A DNA stretch of 64,000 nt, from contig NZ_JALGRO010000005.1 of NCBI RefSeq assembly GCF_022815645.1, forward strand, positions 1 through 64,000, read 5' to 3'. Origin of the DNA: Curtobacterium sp. VKM Ac-2922 (GTDB lineage Bacteria; Actinomycetota; Actinomycetes; Actinomycetales; Microbacteriaceae). Under the pieces are notes generated by a model that worked only from the letters and a program-made list of their open reading frames with translations, did no database searches and was not told where the DNA came from. Positions 23,070 to 31,271 of the stretch are shown here, one piece after another (the first letter of the stretch is position 1; each line of letters begins with the position of its first letter). The position numbers were made by a program, and so were the translations under genes.

Positions 23070-23978
23070 CTACGCGTGGACGTCGTGCTCGTGCCGCTGG
23101 TGCGACGCGGGCTCGAGCTGGAACGTGGAGTGCTCGACCGGCACGTCGAAGTGCTCGGCCACGCACCGCTGCAGCTCGTCGAGGATCGCCGGGGCGTGTG
23201 ACGTCGTGAAGCAGTGGTCGTCCACCACGACGTGTGCGGTCAGGTTCGGCACCCCGGTGGCGACGAGCGTGGCGTGCAGGTCGTGCACGGCGATCACGTG
23301 GTCCAGCTCGAGGATGTGGCCCCGCACGTCCTCCAGGTCGAGCCCCGGCGGCGTCGATTCGAGCAGCACGTTCGCGGTCTCGCGCAGCAGCCGGACGGCC
23401 CGCGGCAGGATCAACCCGCCGATGACGAGCGCCGCGACCGAGTCGGCGCGCTCCCACCCGGTCAAGCCGAGCACCACGGCCGCGGCGATCACGGCGACCG
23501 AGCCGAGCGTGTCGTTGAGGACCTCGAGCCGGGCGGCCCGCGACGTGAAGTTCTCGCCCGAGGCCCGCATCAGCACGGCGTACGCGACCAGGTTGCCGAC
23601 GAGTCCGATGATGCCGAACACCAGCAGCGGCCCGGAGTGGATCTCGGCCGGGACGAACAGTCGCTGGATCGCGGAGACGATGACGAACACGCCGACGGCG
23701 AGCAGGATGGCGGCCTGCGCGGTCGCGCCGAGCACCTCGGCGCGCTGGAAGCCCCAGGTGCGCTGCGAGGTGGGGGAGCGCCGCGCGAGCCGCGTGGCCA
23801 CCAGCCCGATGCCGATCCCGCCGGTGTCGACGACCATGTGGCCGGCGTCGACCAGCAGCGCGAGCGACCCGGTGACGACGGCACCGACGACCTCGGCCAG
23901 CAGGATGGTCGCCGAGATGCAGAACGCCACGAGCAGCGCGCGCTCGTTCGCGCCGGCGTGCCCGTGGTCGTGTCCCAT
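23070..23978 (-). CDS. Cation diffusion facilitator (zinc/cobalt/cadmium exporter)
   Basis: A 302-residue, six-helix CDF exporter of the CzcD group, exchanging cytoplasmic Zn(II) or similar ions for protons. Metal-site motifs are intact: LVDAGHMVVD in helix 2 and EVLNDTLGSV in helix 5 (HxxxD and NDxxxS-type). A short His-rich N-terminus (GHDHGHAG) and C-terminus (HQRHEHDVH) fit metal binding. The cytoplasmic domain contains VHDLHATLV and LTAHVVVDD. No metal regulator is adjacent; the zinc uptake operon lies 21 kb away. Confidence 0.93.
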   Translation of the reverse strand: MGHDHGHAGANERALLVAFCISATILLAEVVGAVVTGSLALLVDAGHMVVDTGGIGIGLVATRLARRSPTSQRTWGFQRAEVLGATAQAAILLAVGVFVIVSAIQRLFVPAEIHSGPLLVFGIIGLVGNLVAYAVLMRASGENFTSRAARLEVLNDTLGSVAVIAAAVVLGLTGWERADSVAALVIGGLILPRAVRLLRETANVLLESTPPGLDLEDVRGHILELDHVIAVHDLHATLVATGVPNLTAHVVVDDHCFTTSHAPAILDELQRCVAEHFDVPVEHSTFQLEPASHQRHEHDVHA

Positions 23979-24026
23979 GCCTCGATCGTAGGGACCGGCG
24001 CTGACGACATGCCAGGATCGGCAGAC

Positions 24027-24698
24027 ATGTCCCGGTCACCGTACGAGCGCAGCGCTCCGCCCCAGGTCCTCGCCCGCCTGCACCCGCGGCTGCGAATCTA
24101 CTTCGGCCCGATCCCCGCCGGGCACGTCGGCCGTGGCCAGGGCGTGTTCACCGTTGTCGGCACCCCGCGCCGGTGGCTGTGGCCGGTCCTGGCGCTGTTC
24201 GCTCGCGACGCCGTGATGTTCCCGGTCTGGCAGCGCGACGTCCCGTTCACGGTCGAGAACCGCCCGGTCACCGTCCGACGTGGTCACACCGGCCAGGAGG
24301 CCCACCTCGCCGTCCGCGCGCACCGCACCTTCCACTTCCGCTCCGGTGACCGCACCATGGTGGACGCCATCACCGCCGAGCCGGCGGGGCTGGTCGACCA
24401 CCTCGGTCGCCACGGGCGCGTCAGCGCCCGGCTCGCGGTGACGGTCGACGCCGACGGGCCGGACGCGGGAGCGCTGCACCTGGTCTCCACCCGCGTGTCG
24501 TTCCGTGCGCTGGGACGCGCGTGGAGCCTCCCGGGTGTGATCGCACCACGTGTGACGCTCACAGAACGATTCGATGACGAAGCCGACCTGCAGCGCGTGT
24601 CCCTGGTGCTGTCAGCGCCGGTGGTCGGCACGCTGTACCGGTACGAGGGGGCGTTCCGGTACGCGATCGCACCGGACCCAGGACGGGGGAGCACATGA
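24027..24698 (+). CDS. DUF4166 protein
   Basis: A 223-residue soluble protein with a DUF4166-like domain: LARLHPRLRIYFGPIPAGHV near the start, GVFTVVGTPRRWLWPVL near 40, and a C-terminal VSLVLSAPVVGTLYRYEGAF. Function unknown; in other bacteria DUF4166 is found next to or fused with sugar-epimerase-like proteins, and here the next gene encodes one and overlaps by 4 bases (ATGA). An in-frame ATG at 24009 is an alternative start. Confidence 0.8.
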   Translation: MSRSPYERSAPPQVLARLHPRLRIYFGPIPAGHVGRGQGVFTVVGTPRRWLWPVLALFARDAVMFPVWQRDVPFTVENRPVTVRRGHTGQEAHLAVRAHRTFHFRSGDRTMVDAITAEPAGLVDHLGRHGRVSARLAVTVDADGPDAGALHLVSTRVSFRALGRAWSLPGVIAPRVTLTERFDDEADLQRVSLVLSAPVVGTLYRYEGAFRYAIAPDPGRGST

Positions 24699-25687
24699 GC
24701 GACGACAGCACCGACACCACCAGGGGCCGCGCGGTGATCGCGGGGGCCAGCGGCTTCGTCGGCCGGTTCCTGCAGGAGGCGTTCCGCGACGAGGGCTACG
24801 ACGTCGTGACGATCGGCCGCACCGGCGACGCGGTGTGGGGCAACACGCTCCGCATCCGTGAGTTGGTGGACGGTGCCGCGATCGTCGTGAACATGGCGGG
24901 CAAGAGCGTCAACTGCCGGTACGGGCGCCGGAACCGGGCGGAGATCCTGCGCTCACGGGTGGACACGACGCTCGAGCTCGCCGAGGCGATCCGCACGTCC
25001 GAGCACCCGCCGCCGGTGTGGATGAACGCGTCGACGGCGACGATCTACCGCCACGCGACCGACCGTGCGCAGGACGAGGCGACGGGCGAGCTCGGCGAGG
25101 GCTTCTCGGTCGGGGTCGCCCGTGCGTGGGAGGACGCCCTGTTCGCGGCCGACCTGCCCGGCACCCGTCGTGTGGCGCTCCGGATGGCGATCGTCTTCGG
25201 CGACGGCAGCGCCCTGGTGCCCTTGGTTCGCCTGGCGCAGGCCGGACTGGGCGGCCCGCAGTACGACGGGCCGTGGTTCCCGACCCGCGCACGACTCGCC
25301 GCCGGCACGTACCACCACGACCGCCACACCCACGGGCGCCAGCGGTTCAGCTGGATCCACATCGCGGACGTCCTCGGAGCAATCCGCTTCATCCGTGACC
25401 ACGAGGACATCGACGGCGCCGTGAACCTGTCGAGCCCGAACCCGTCGGACAACCGCACCGTGATGGCGACGATCCGCGACGCGGTCGGACGGCGGTTCGG
25501 GCTGCCGACCTGGCGGTGGATGCTCGAACTCGGGTCGATCGCGATCCGCACCGAGACCGAGCTGGTGCTCAAGAGCCGCTGGGTGGTGCCGACCCGCCTG
25601 GTGCAGGCCGGCTACGAGTTCCGGTACCCGCTGCTGCGCGGGGCACTCGCGCACATCATCGCGGAGCGCCGCCAGCACCGGGGCTGA
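24695..25687 (+). CDS. NAD-dependent epimerase/dehydratase, DUF1731 (YfcH-like)
   Basis: A 330-residue SDR-type protein of the TIGR01777/YfcH group. The nucleotide-binding loop is VIAGASGFVGRFL near residue 15; NMAGKSVNCRYG near 70, FSWIHIADVLGAI near 210 and a DUF1731-like C-terminal region ending YEFRYPLLRGALAHII match the family. Substrate unknown. It starts in an ATGA overlap with the DUF4166 gene, with GGGGGAGCAC as ribosome-binding site. Its 3' end overlaps the convergent EamA gene by 32 bases, and its probable terminator (25701-25749) lies inside that gene. Confidence 0.9.
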   Translation: MSDDSTDTTRGRAVIAGASGFVGRFLQEAFRDEGYDVVTIGRTGDAVWGNTLRIRELVDGAAIVVNMAGKSVNCRYGRRNRAEILRSRVDTTLELAEAIRTSEHPPPVWMNASTATIYRHATDRAQDEATGELGEGFSVGVARAWEDALFAADLPGTRRVALRMAIVFGDGSALVPLVRLAQAGLGGPQYDGPWFPTRARLAAGTYHHDRHTHGRQRFSWIHIADVLGAIRFIRDHEDIDGAVNLSSPNPSDNRTVMATIRDAVGRRFGLPTWRWMLELGSIAIRTETELVLKSRWVVPTRLVQAGYEFRYPLLRGALAHIIAERRQHRG

Positions 25688-26645
25688 GCGCGCTGTCGAC
25701 GGAGCAGGAATCGTCGCCTGCCTGCAGCGGACCCGACGATTCCTGCTCCCTCGACAACGCGGACGACGTGGGGGGCGTGGGCTTCCCGGCGCGTGACGCC
25801 CAGAGCACGCCGCCCACGACGACGGCGCCCGCGAGTACCTCGACCAGGTCGGGCACCTCGCCGAACGCCAGCCACGAGGCCAGCACCCCGACGACGGGCA
25901 CGAGCATCGAGAACGGCGCGACGGTGCTCGACGGGTACCGGCCCAGCAGCCGCGACCACAGCCCGTAGCCCACCAGCGACGCCACGAGCACGATGTACAG
26001 CAGCCCCAGGTCGGCCGACAGCGCCGACACCGTGAAGACCGTGCCGAGCGACGCCCCGATGCGGTCGGGCCCCTCGACCACGAACGACAGCACGGCCATC
26101 GGGATCGGCGGCACCACCGACCACCACAGCGTCAGGTGCAGCGGGTTGACCGGCCCCGCGCGGCGTGTGGCGACGTTGCCGATCGCCCACCCGAGTGCCC
26201 CGCACAGTGCCAGCACGACGGGCAGCAGCGCCGCGGTCTGGGAACGGTGCACGGCGATCGCCGCGAGGGCCGCCACGGCCACCGCGACACCGACGACCTG
26301 ACGCCCGGTCAGCCGCTCACGCAGGAACACCCCCGCCAGCACGACGGTGAACGGTGCCGAGGCCTGCAGCACCAGCGACGCCAACCCCGAGGGGATGCCG
26401 GACGCCATGCTGAGGTACAGGAACGCGAACTGCAGGACCCCGAGCCCCGAGCCGATCAGCACCAGCCGCCCGAACGGCATCGCGGGCCGCGGAACGAACA
26501 GCAGCGTCGGCACGGCGAGCAGGGTGAACCGCACGGCTGCCAGCAGGAACGGTGGGAAGTGCGTCAGTGCGAGGGCCGTGGCGGGGAAGTTCAGTCCCCA
26601 GACGACGGCGACCAGCAGGGCGAGCAAACGGTCACGGAGCAGCAC
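25656..26645 (-). CDS. EamA/DMT-family transporter
   Basis: A 329-residue, ten-helix drug/metabolite transporter, probably exporting amino acids or other metabolites. Two EamA repeats are visible: LLALLVAVVWGLNFPATALA at the start and LALCGALGWAIGNVATRRAG in the middle; GVFLRERLTGRQVVG closes repeat 1. The GTG at 26645 starts just before helix 1; another GTG at 26696 would add 17 residues and crowd the divergent LysR gene. The last 30 residues (REQESSGPLQAGDDSCSVDS region) are encoded by a terminator-like hairpin and overlap the epimerase gene, which is unusual. Confidence 0.85.
   Translation of the reverse strand: MLLRDRLLALLVAVVWGLNFPATALALTHFPPFLLAAVRFTLLAVPTLLFVPRPAMPFGRLVLIGSGLGVLQFAFLYLSMASGIPSGLASLVLQASAPFTVVLAGVFLRERLTGRQVVGVAVAVAALAAIAVHRSQTAALLPVVLALCGALGWAIGNVATRRAGPVNPLHLTLWWSVVPPIPMAVLSFVVEGPDRIGASLGTVFTVSALSADLGLLYIVLVASLVGYGLWSRLLGRYPSSTVAPFSMLVPVVGVLASWLAFGEVPDLVEVLAGAVVVGGVLWASRAGKPTPPTSSALSREQESSGPLQAGDDSCSVDSALSPGAGGAPR
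25701..25749. terminator. Hairpin inside the 3' end of the EamA gene
   Basis: GGAGCAGGAATCGTCG (25701-25716) and its exact complement (25734-25749). It lies 14 bases after the epimerase stop, while on the other strand it is translated as the EamA tail. Confidence 0.75.
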
Positions 26646-26704
26646 CCCTCGATCGTCGCGCAGCGGACACGGAAGGACCAGCGCACGTTCGGACACCGTC
26701 GTTG

Positions 26705-26710
26705 TAGGGT
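26705..26710 (+). promoter_or_regulatory. Leaderless-type -10 box of the LysR gene
   Basis: TAGGGT, 6 nt before the ATG at 26717. Confidence 0.5.
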
Positions 26711-26716
26711 CCCTGC

Positions 26717-27631
26717 ATGGTCGGCTTCGACGTCACGCTGCTCCCCGTCCTGGCGGAACTGCACGAACGCGGCTCGGTGAGCGCCGTCGCCGCGGCCACG
26801 CACCGCACGCCGAGCGCGGTGTCGCAGCAGCTCCGGACCCTGCAGCGCCAGGTCGGCGTCCCGCTGGTCGAACGCGTCGGTCGCGGGGTCCGCCTGACCG
26901 ACGACGGCCGGGTGCTCGCCGGCCTGGCCGGAGGCGTCGCAACCGCCGTCGCCACCGCGGACGCCGCCTGGCAGGAGCACCTCGGCGGAGCGTCGGGGAC
27001 GGTGCAGCTGGCGATCTTCCCGTCCGCCGCCGAGCTCCTGCTGCCCGGGCTGCTGACGCGGATGCGGGACCACCCGGGCATCGACCTGGCACTGTCCGAC
27101 GTCGACGTCAGCGAGGACGCGTTCGCCCCGCTCGCCGCCGACCACGACGTCGTCGTCGGACACCGACCGGACGGAGCGCCCGCGCCCGACCGTTCGGCAC
27201 TCGAGACCGTCGCGCTGCTGCGGGAACCGCTCGACGTCGCACTGCCCGACGGGCACCGGCTGGCCGGTCGCGAGCGGGTCCGGATCGACGAGGTGGTCGG
27301 CGAGACGTGGATCGGTGTGCCCGAGGGGTACCCCATCGACCGGGTGCTCACCGCGATGGCCGCGGCCACCGACGCACCACCCGAGGTCGCCTTCCGGACG
27401 ATCCACCTGCCCGTGATCGAGAACCTGGTGGCAGCCGGACACGGCATCGCCCTGGTCCCGCGCTACACCTCCGGCACGCGGGCGCCGGGGCGCTTCCACC
27501 TGGCGGAGCTGGCCGACGTGCGCGCCGGACGGCGCATCGAGGCGCTCGTCCGACCGGATCGCATGGCCCGTCCCGTGGTCCGCACCGTCCTGGAGGCCCT
27601 GGTCGCCACCGCGGTCGACGTCACCACCTGA
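26717..27631 (+). CDS. LysR-family regulator
   Basis: A 304-residue transcription factor. The N-terminal helix-turn-helix is LAELHERGSVSAVAAATHR and SAVSQQLRTLQRQVGVPLVE (residues 10-50). The substrate-binding domain starts near GGASGTVQLAIFPSAAELLL. It is divergent from the EamA gene by about 71 bases and is probably its regulator, a common arrangement for amino-acid or metabolite exporters. TAGGGT 6 nt before the ATG suggests a leaderless message. Confidence 0.9.
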   Translation: MVGFDVTLLPVLAELHERGSVSAVAAATHRTPSAVSQQLRTLQRQVGVPLVERVGRGVRLTDDGRVLAGLAGGVATAVATADAAWQEHLGGASGTVQLAIFPSAAELLLPGLLTRMRDHPGIDLALSDVDVSEDAFAPLAADHDVVVGHRPDGAPAPDRSALETVALLREPLDVALPDGHRLAGRERVRIDEVVGETWIGVPEGYPIDRVLTAMAAATDAPPEVAFRTIHLPVIENLVAAGHGIALVPRYTSGTRAPGRFHLAELADVRAGRRIEALVRPDRMARPVVRTVLEALVATAVDVTT

Positions 27632-27670
27632 GGTGGTGACGTGTGCGGCGGGGCCGGGCCGGGCCTCCCG

Positions 27671-27714
27671 TCCGACGGTCCGACGGTCCGACGGTCCGAC
27701 GGTCCGCCGGTCCG
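27671..27714. repeat. 8-bp tandem repeat
   Basis: TCCGACGG repeated four times, then TCCGCCGG and a partial copy, between the convergent LysR and purB genes. Confidence 0.9.
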
Positions 27715-27725
27715 GGCGGCGTCGC

Positions 27726-29111
27726 TCAGACGTCCAGGTGGTCGACCAGCTCGTCCGCCAGCCCCGTGTAGGTCGCCGGGGTCATGTTGGTCAGGCGGGC
27801 CTTGGCACCGTCCGAGACGTCGAGCCCGTTGACGAACGCGATCAGGTCCTGCTGGCTGACCCGCTTGCCGCGGGTGAGCTCCTTGAGCATCGCGTAGGGG
27901 TCCTCGATGTCGGACTGCCCGGCGGTGACCTCGGCGCGGATGACGGTCTGGATCGCCTCGCCGAGCACCTCCCAGTTGCCGTCGAGGTCCTCGGCCAGGC
28001 GCTGCTCGTTGACGGCGATCTCACTGAGCCCACGACGCAGGTTGTCAAGCGCGAGCAGCGAGTGTGCGACCGCGACGCCGACGTTCCGCTGCGTGGTGGA
28101 GTCGGTCAGGTCACGCTGCAGACGGCTCGTGACGAGGGTCTCCGACAGCGTCGAGAACAGCGCCGACGAGATCTCGAGGTTGGCCTCGGCGTTCTCGAAC
28201 CGGATCGGGTTGATCTTGTGCGGCATCGTCGACGACCCCGTGGCGCCGGCCTGCGGGATCTGCGTGAAGTACCCCATCGAGATGTAGGTCCACACGTCGG
28301 TCGCCAGGTTGTGCAGGATGCGGTTGGCGTGCCGGATCCGGTCGTACAGCTCGGCCTGCCAGTCGTGCGACTCGATCTGCGTCGTGAGCGGGTTCCACGT
28401 CAGGCCGAGGCCCTCGACGAACTCCCGCGACAGGGTGGGCCAGTCGGCCTCGGGGTCGGCGGCCATGTGCGCCGAGAACGTGCCCGTGGCGCCGGAGAAC
28501 TTGCCGAGGTACTCGCTGCCCTCGATCTGCGCCAGCACGCGCTCGAGCCGGTAGACGACCACGGCGAGCTCCTTGCCGAGCGTGGTCGGGGTGGCGGGCT
28601 GGCCGTGCGTGTGGGACAGCATCGGCACGGCGCGCAGCTCGACGGCGACCTCGCGCAGGCGGGCGACGACCGCGCGGAAGGCCGGCAGCCAGACGTGCTC
28701 GGTCGCGTCCTTGATGGTCAGCGCGTAGGACAGGTTGTTGATGTCCTCGCTGGTGCACGCGAAGTGGGTCAGCTCGGCGATCGCGTCGAGTCCCAGGTCG
28801 GACAGGCGACGGCGGACGAAGTACTCGACTGCCTTGACGTCGTGCCGGGTCGTGGCCTCGATCTCGGCCAGCTCGGCGATCTGTGCCTGGCCGAAGTCCG
28901 TCACGACGGCGCGCAGGGCGGCCTTGTCGTCGACGCTCAGCGGCGAGGTGGTGAACATCGCGTGGTCGGTCAGGAAGACGAGCCACTCGACCTCGACGGT
29001 GATGCGCGCACGGTTGAGTCCGGCCTCGGACAGGTGCTCGCCCACCGTGTGCACGACCGGGTAGTACCGCCCGTCGAGCGGGCTGATCGGCTGCGGGGGA
29101 AGGGGGGTCAT
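27726..29111 (-). CDS. purB: Adenylosuccinate lyase
   Basis: A 461-residue purine-biosynthesis enzyme that releases fumarate from SAICAR and from adenylosuccinate. It begins with the diagnostic ISPLDGRYYPVV; LTHFACTSEDINNLSYAL and SHTHGQPATPTTLGKE are substrate-binding regions; the lyase signature SSTMPHKINPIRFEN lies near residue 292. The length matches the long ASL group of E. coli type. The ATG (29109-29111) overlaps the stop of the phosphatase gene upstream (ATGA), so purB is the last gene of a three-gene unit. Confidence 0.96.
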   Translation of the reverse strand: MTPLPPQPISPLDGRYYPVVHTVGEHLSEAGLNRARITVEVEWLVFLTDHAMFTTSPLSVDDKAALRAVVTDFGQAQIAELAEIEATTRHDVKAVEYFVRRRLSDLGLDAIAELTHFACTSEDINNLSYALTIKDATEHVWLPAFRAVVARLREVAVELRAVPMLSHTHGQPATPTTLGKELAVVVYRLERVLAQIEGSEYLGKFSGATGTFSAHMAADPEADWPTLSREFVEGLGLTWNPLTTQIESHDWQAELYDRIRHANRILHNLATDVWTYISMGYFTQIPQAGATGSSTMPHKINPIRFENAEANLEISSALFSTLSETLVTSRLQRDLTDSTTQRNVGVAVAHSLLALDNLRRGLSEIAVNEQRLAEDLDGNWEVLGEAIQTVIRAEVTAGQSDIEDPYAMLKELTRGKRVSQQDLIAFVNGLDVSDGAKARLTNMTPATYTGLADELVDHLDV

Positions 29112-29626
29112 GGTGCTCCCTGGCGGACGGCCGGTTCGATCTGGTGGAAGAGTGCGCGGCAGGCACGCTCGACCGTGGTGAGGACCCGGTCGAACTCGTG
29201 CCGGTCCGCGTAGTACGGGTCCGGCACGTCGGCCTGCTCTGGCCAGGCGTCGTCGTACCGCAGCAGGAGCGTCACCTTGGCGGCGTCGTCCATCGTGGGG
29301 GCCCACGAGCGCAGGATGCGTTCGTGGGAGCGGTCGAGTGCGACCACCAGGTCGAGGTCCGGGAACCGGTCCGGGTCGAACTGACGGGCGCGATGCCTGG
29401 ACCCATCGTATCCGCGCGCCGCCAACGCGGCGATCGTACGCTCGTCGGCGGGTTCGCCGACGTGCCAGTCCCCGGTGCCGGCGGACTGCACCTGGAACCG
29501 GTCGGTCATGCCGGCCTGGTCGACGACGTGCTGGAACACGATCTCCGCCATCGGCGATCGGCAGATGTTGCCGCTGCAGACGAACGAGACGCGGAAGGTC
29601 GACGGGGCGCCGGCGTCCGTGGTCAT
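29108..29626 (-). CDS. Low-molecular-weight protein-tyrosine phosphatase
   Basis: A 172-residue cytoplasmic phosphatase. The P-loop is VCSGNICRSPMAE near residue 14 (the Cys and Arg are catalytic) and the general acid is in VPDPYYADRHEF near 137. SAGTGDWHVG near 47 is also family-typical. ATG at 29624-29626 is preferred over an in-frame ATG six codons earlier. It overlaps purB by 4 bases. The linkage with purB is typical of tight packing in this genome rather than a known functional pair. Confidence 0.92.
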   Translation of the reverse strand: MTTDAGAPSTFRVSFVCSGNICRSPMAEIVFQHVVDQAGMTDRFQVQSAGTGDWHVGEPADERTIAALAARGYDGSRHRARQFDPDRFPDLDLVVALDRSHERILRSWAPTMDDAAKVTLLLRYDDAWPEQADVPDPYYADRHEFDRVLTTVERACRALFHQIEPAVRQGAP

Positions 29627-29653
29627 GCCCACATCATGGCGCACCAGCCGCGC

Positions 29654-30052
29654 TCAGGCGCGCGGGCGGTTCAGCACCGGCCGGACGAACAGCCCGATCA
29701 GCCACGCGAAGACCGCCAGCACGAAGGCGCCGACGATGCCCCAGCCGAACGAGTCGACGTGCAGGCCGAAGCCGATCGCGGTCGAGATGCCGGCGACGAT
29801 GAGCAGCAGGATCGCGTTCACGACGAACGAGATCAGGCCGAGCGTCAGGACGTAGACCGGGAAGGCCACGACCCGGATGACCGTGCCGATCACGGCGTTG
29901 ACGAGTCCGAAGACGAACGCCACGAGCAGGAAGGTCAGGACGGTCTCGACGGTGCCACCGCTGCCGAAGGCCGTGACGGAGACGCCGCTGACGATGAGCG
30001 TGGTGAGCCACAGCGCGACGGCGTTGATGACGAGGCGGACGAGGAATCGCAT
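29654..30052 (-). CDS. Phage-holin-family (PF04020-type) membrane protein
   Basis: A 132-residue protein of four membrane helices: MRFLVRLVINAVALWLTTLI, LLVAFVFGLVNAVIGTVIRV, VYVLTLGLISFVVNAILLLI, and WGIVGAFVLAVFAWLIGLFV. This is the chromosomal phage-holin-4-2-like family found widely in bacteria; no prophage genes are near, so lysis is not implied. It is the first gene of the unit leading to the phosphatase and purB. Confidence 0.85.
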   Translation of the reverse strand: MRFLVRLVINAVALWLTTLIVSGVSVTAFGSGGTVETVLTFLLVAFVFGLVNAVIGTVIRVVAFPVYVLTLGLISFVVNAILLLIVAGISTAIGFGLHVDSFGWGIVGAFVLAVFAWLIGLFVRPVLNRPRA

Positions 30053-30078
30053 GCGTCCATGATGCCCGGTGACGCGCT

Positions 30079-30118
30079 CGGTAGGCTGGGCGGGTGACCG
30101 ACCAGCCCGTGCACATCC
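30079..30118 (+). repeat. Duplicated promoter/start segment, upstream copy
   Basis: Forty bases identical at 38 positions to 30154-30193, including a TAGGCT -10 box (30082-30087), the 6-base gap, GTG and the first eight codons of the aminotransferase gene. The two copies are offset by exactly 75 bases, a multiple of three. Confidence 0.9.
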
Positions 30119-30159
30119 CTGCCCGGTGGGCGCTGTATCGCGGTCCGGCCCGTCGGTAG
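30094..30159 (+). CDS. 21-codon decoy or leader ORF
   Basis: GTG at 30094 in the upstream copy starts MTDQPVHIPARWALYRGPAR and stops at TAG 30157-30159. That stop forms the first three bases of the downstream -10 box. It duplicates the first eight residues of the aminotransferase. It may be translated as a leaderless mini-ORF, or be a remnant. Confidence 0.4.
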   Translation: MTDQPVHIPARWALYRGPARR

Positions 30160-30193
30160 TCTGGGAGGGTGACCGACCAGCCCGTGCACATCC
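30154..30193 (+). repeat. Duplicated promoter/start segment, gene-proximal copy
   Basis: The second copy: TAGTCT (30157-30162), GGGAGG, then the GTG at 30169 that starts the aminotransferase. Its spacing makes it a leaderless promoter. Confidence 0.85.
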
Positions 30194-31266
30194 GCCCCGA
30201 GATCGCGATCCTGCCCGCCTACAAGCAGGGCCGGCAGGCCGCGGCCGACGCCTTCAAGCTGTCCAGCAACGAGAACCCGTTCCCGCCGCTCCCCGGGGTG
30301 GTCGAGGCGGTCCGGGCGCAGACCGCCTACAACCGCTACCCCGACGCCTCCGCGCTCGCCGTGCGTGCCGCGTTGGCGAACCGGTTCGGCGTCACCGTGG
30401 ACGAGGTGCACGTCGCGCCCGGCAGCGTCGCGATCCTGCACGAGCTCGCCAAGGCCACGTCGGGCCCCGGCGACGAGATCGTGTACGCGTGGCGGTCGTT
30501 CGAGGCCTACCCGGGTGTCGTCACGGTCGCCGGTGCCACCAGCGTGCAGGTGCCGAACCGGCCGGACGGCGGTCACGACCTCGACGCGATGGCCGCTGCC
30601 GTCACCGAGCGCACCCGCATGGTGATCGTCTGCACGCCGAACAACCCCACCGGCCCCGTGGTGACCGCCGCGGAGTTCGACCGGTTCATGGGCCGGGTCC
30701 CGACGAGTGTGCTCGTGGTCCTCGACGAGGCGTACGCCGAGTTCGTCACCGACCCCGACGCCGTGCGCGGCGTGCCCCTGCTCGAGCGCCACCCGAACCT
30801 GGTCGTGCTCCGGACGTTCTCCAAGGCGTACGGACTCGCGGGCCTGCGGGTCGGGTACGCGCTCGGACCGGCATACGTCCTGGACGCCGTCCGCGCCTGC
30901 GCCATCCCGCTCAGCGTCACCGCGCAGGGACAGGCCGGCGCGCTGGCCAGTCTCGAACGCGAGACCGAGCTGCTCGAGCGCGTCACCCACCTGACCCAGC
31001 GGCGCGACCTGATCGTGGGCGCGCTCCGCGGCCAGGGCTGGGACGTCCCCGATGCGCAGGGCAACTTCGTGTGGTTGCCGACGGGCGAGCAGACGGGCCA
31101 CGCGGCTGAGCAGTTCGAGCACGCGGGGATCATCGTCCGCGCCTTCGGCACCGAGGGGATCCGCATCTCGATCGGCGAGCACGAGGCTGTCGAGAAGCTC
31201 CTCGATACCGCCCGTTCACTTGTCGGGGGTCTCACAACGGCCGCGGTGACCCGGCCGCTACGCTGA
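30169..31266 (+). CDS. hisC: Histidinol-phosphate/aromatic aminotransferase
   Basis: A 365-residue PLP-dependent class I/II aminotransferase of the HisC group. [13 protein letters not shown] near residue 29, [10 protein letters not shown] near 162 and LDEAYAEFV near 185 are substrate/PLP contacts; the PLP lysine is in [13 protein letters not shown] near 219; an Arg in [10 protein letters not shown] binds the carboxylate. HisC and the aromatic aminotransferase Pat are hard to separate by eye. The neighbouring oxoacid dehydrogenase genes suggest a role in aromatic or branched-chain amino-acid turnover, but no other his genes are near. Start codon GTG in the duplicated segment. Confidence 0.85.
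   Translation: MTDQPVHIRPEIAILPAYKQGRQAAADAFKLSSNENPFPPLPGVVEAVRAQTAYNRYPDASALAVRAALANRFGVTVDEVHVAPGSVAILHELAKATSGPGDEIVYAWRSFEAYPGVVTVAGATSVQVPNRPDGGHDLDAMAAAVTERTRMVIVCTPNNPTGPVVTAAEFDRFMGRVPTSVLVVLDEAYAEFVTDPDAVRGVPLLERHPNLVVLRTFSKAYGLAGLRVGYALGPAYVLDAVRACAIPLSVTAQGQAGALASLERETELLERVTHLTQRRDLIVGALRGQGWDVPDAQGNFVWLPTGEQTGHAAEQFEHAGIIVRAFGTEGIRISIGEHEAVEKLLDTARSLVGGLTTAAVTRPLR
31259..31264 (+). promoter_or_regulatory. Internal -10 box before the E1-alpha gene
   Basis: TACGCT overlapping the last codons of hisC, 7 nt before the ATG at 31272. It suggests that the dehydrogenase operon can be transcribed independently without a leader. Confidence 0.4.
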
Positions 31267-31271
31267 CCGGC

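Noticed and set aside
29654..30052. Prophage remnant because of the holin-family protein
   Set aside because: The family is a common chromosomal membrane protein, and purB and a phosphatase share the unit; no phage genes are near.
30094..30159. Upstream GTG as the real hisC start
   Set aside because: An in-frame TAG at 30157-30159 stops it before the aminotransferase domain.
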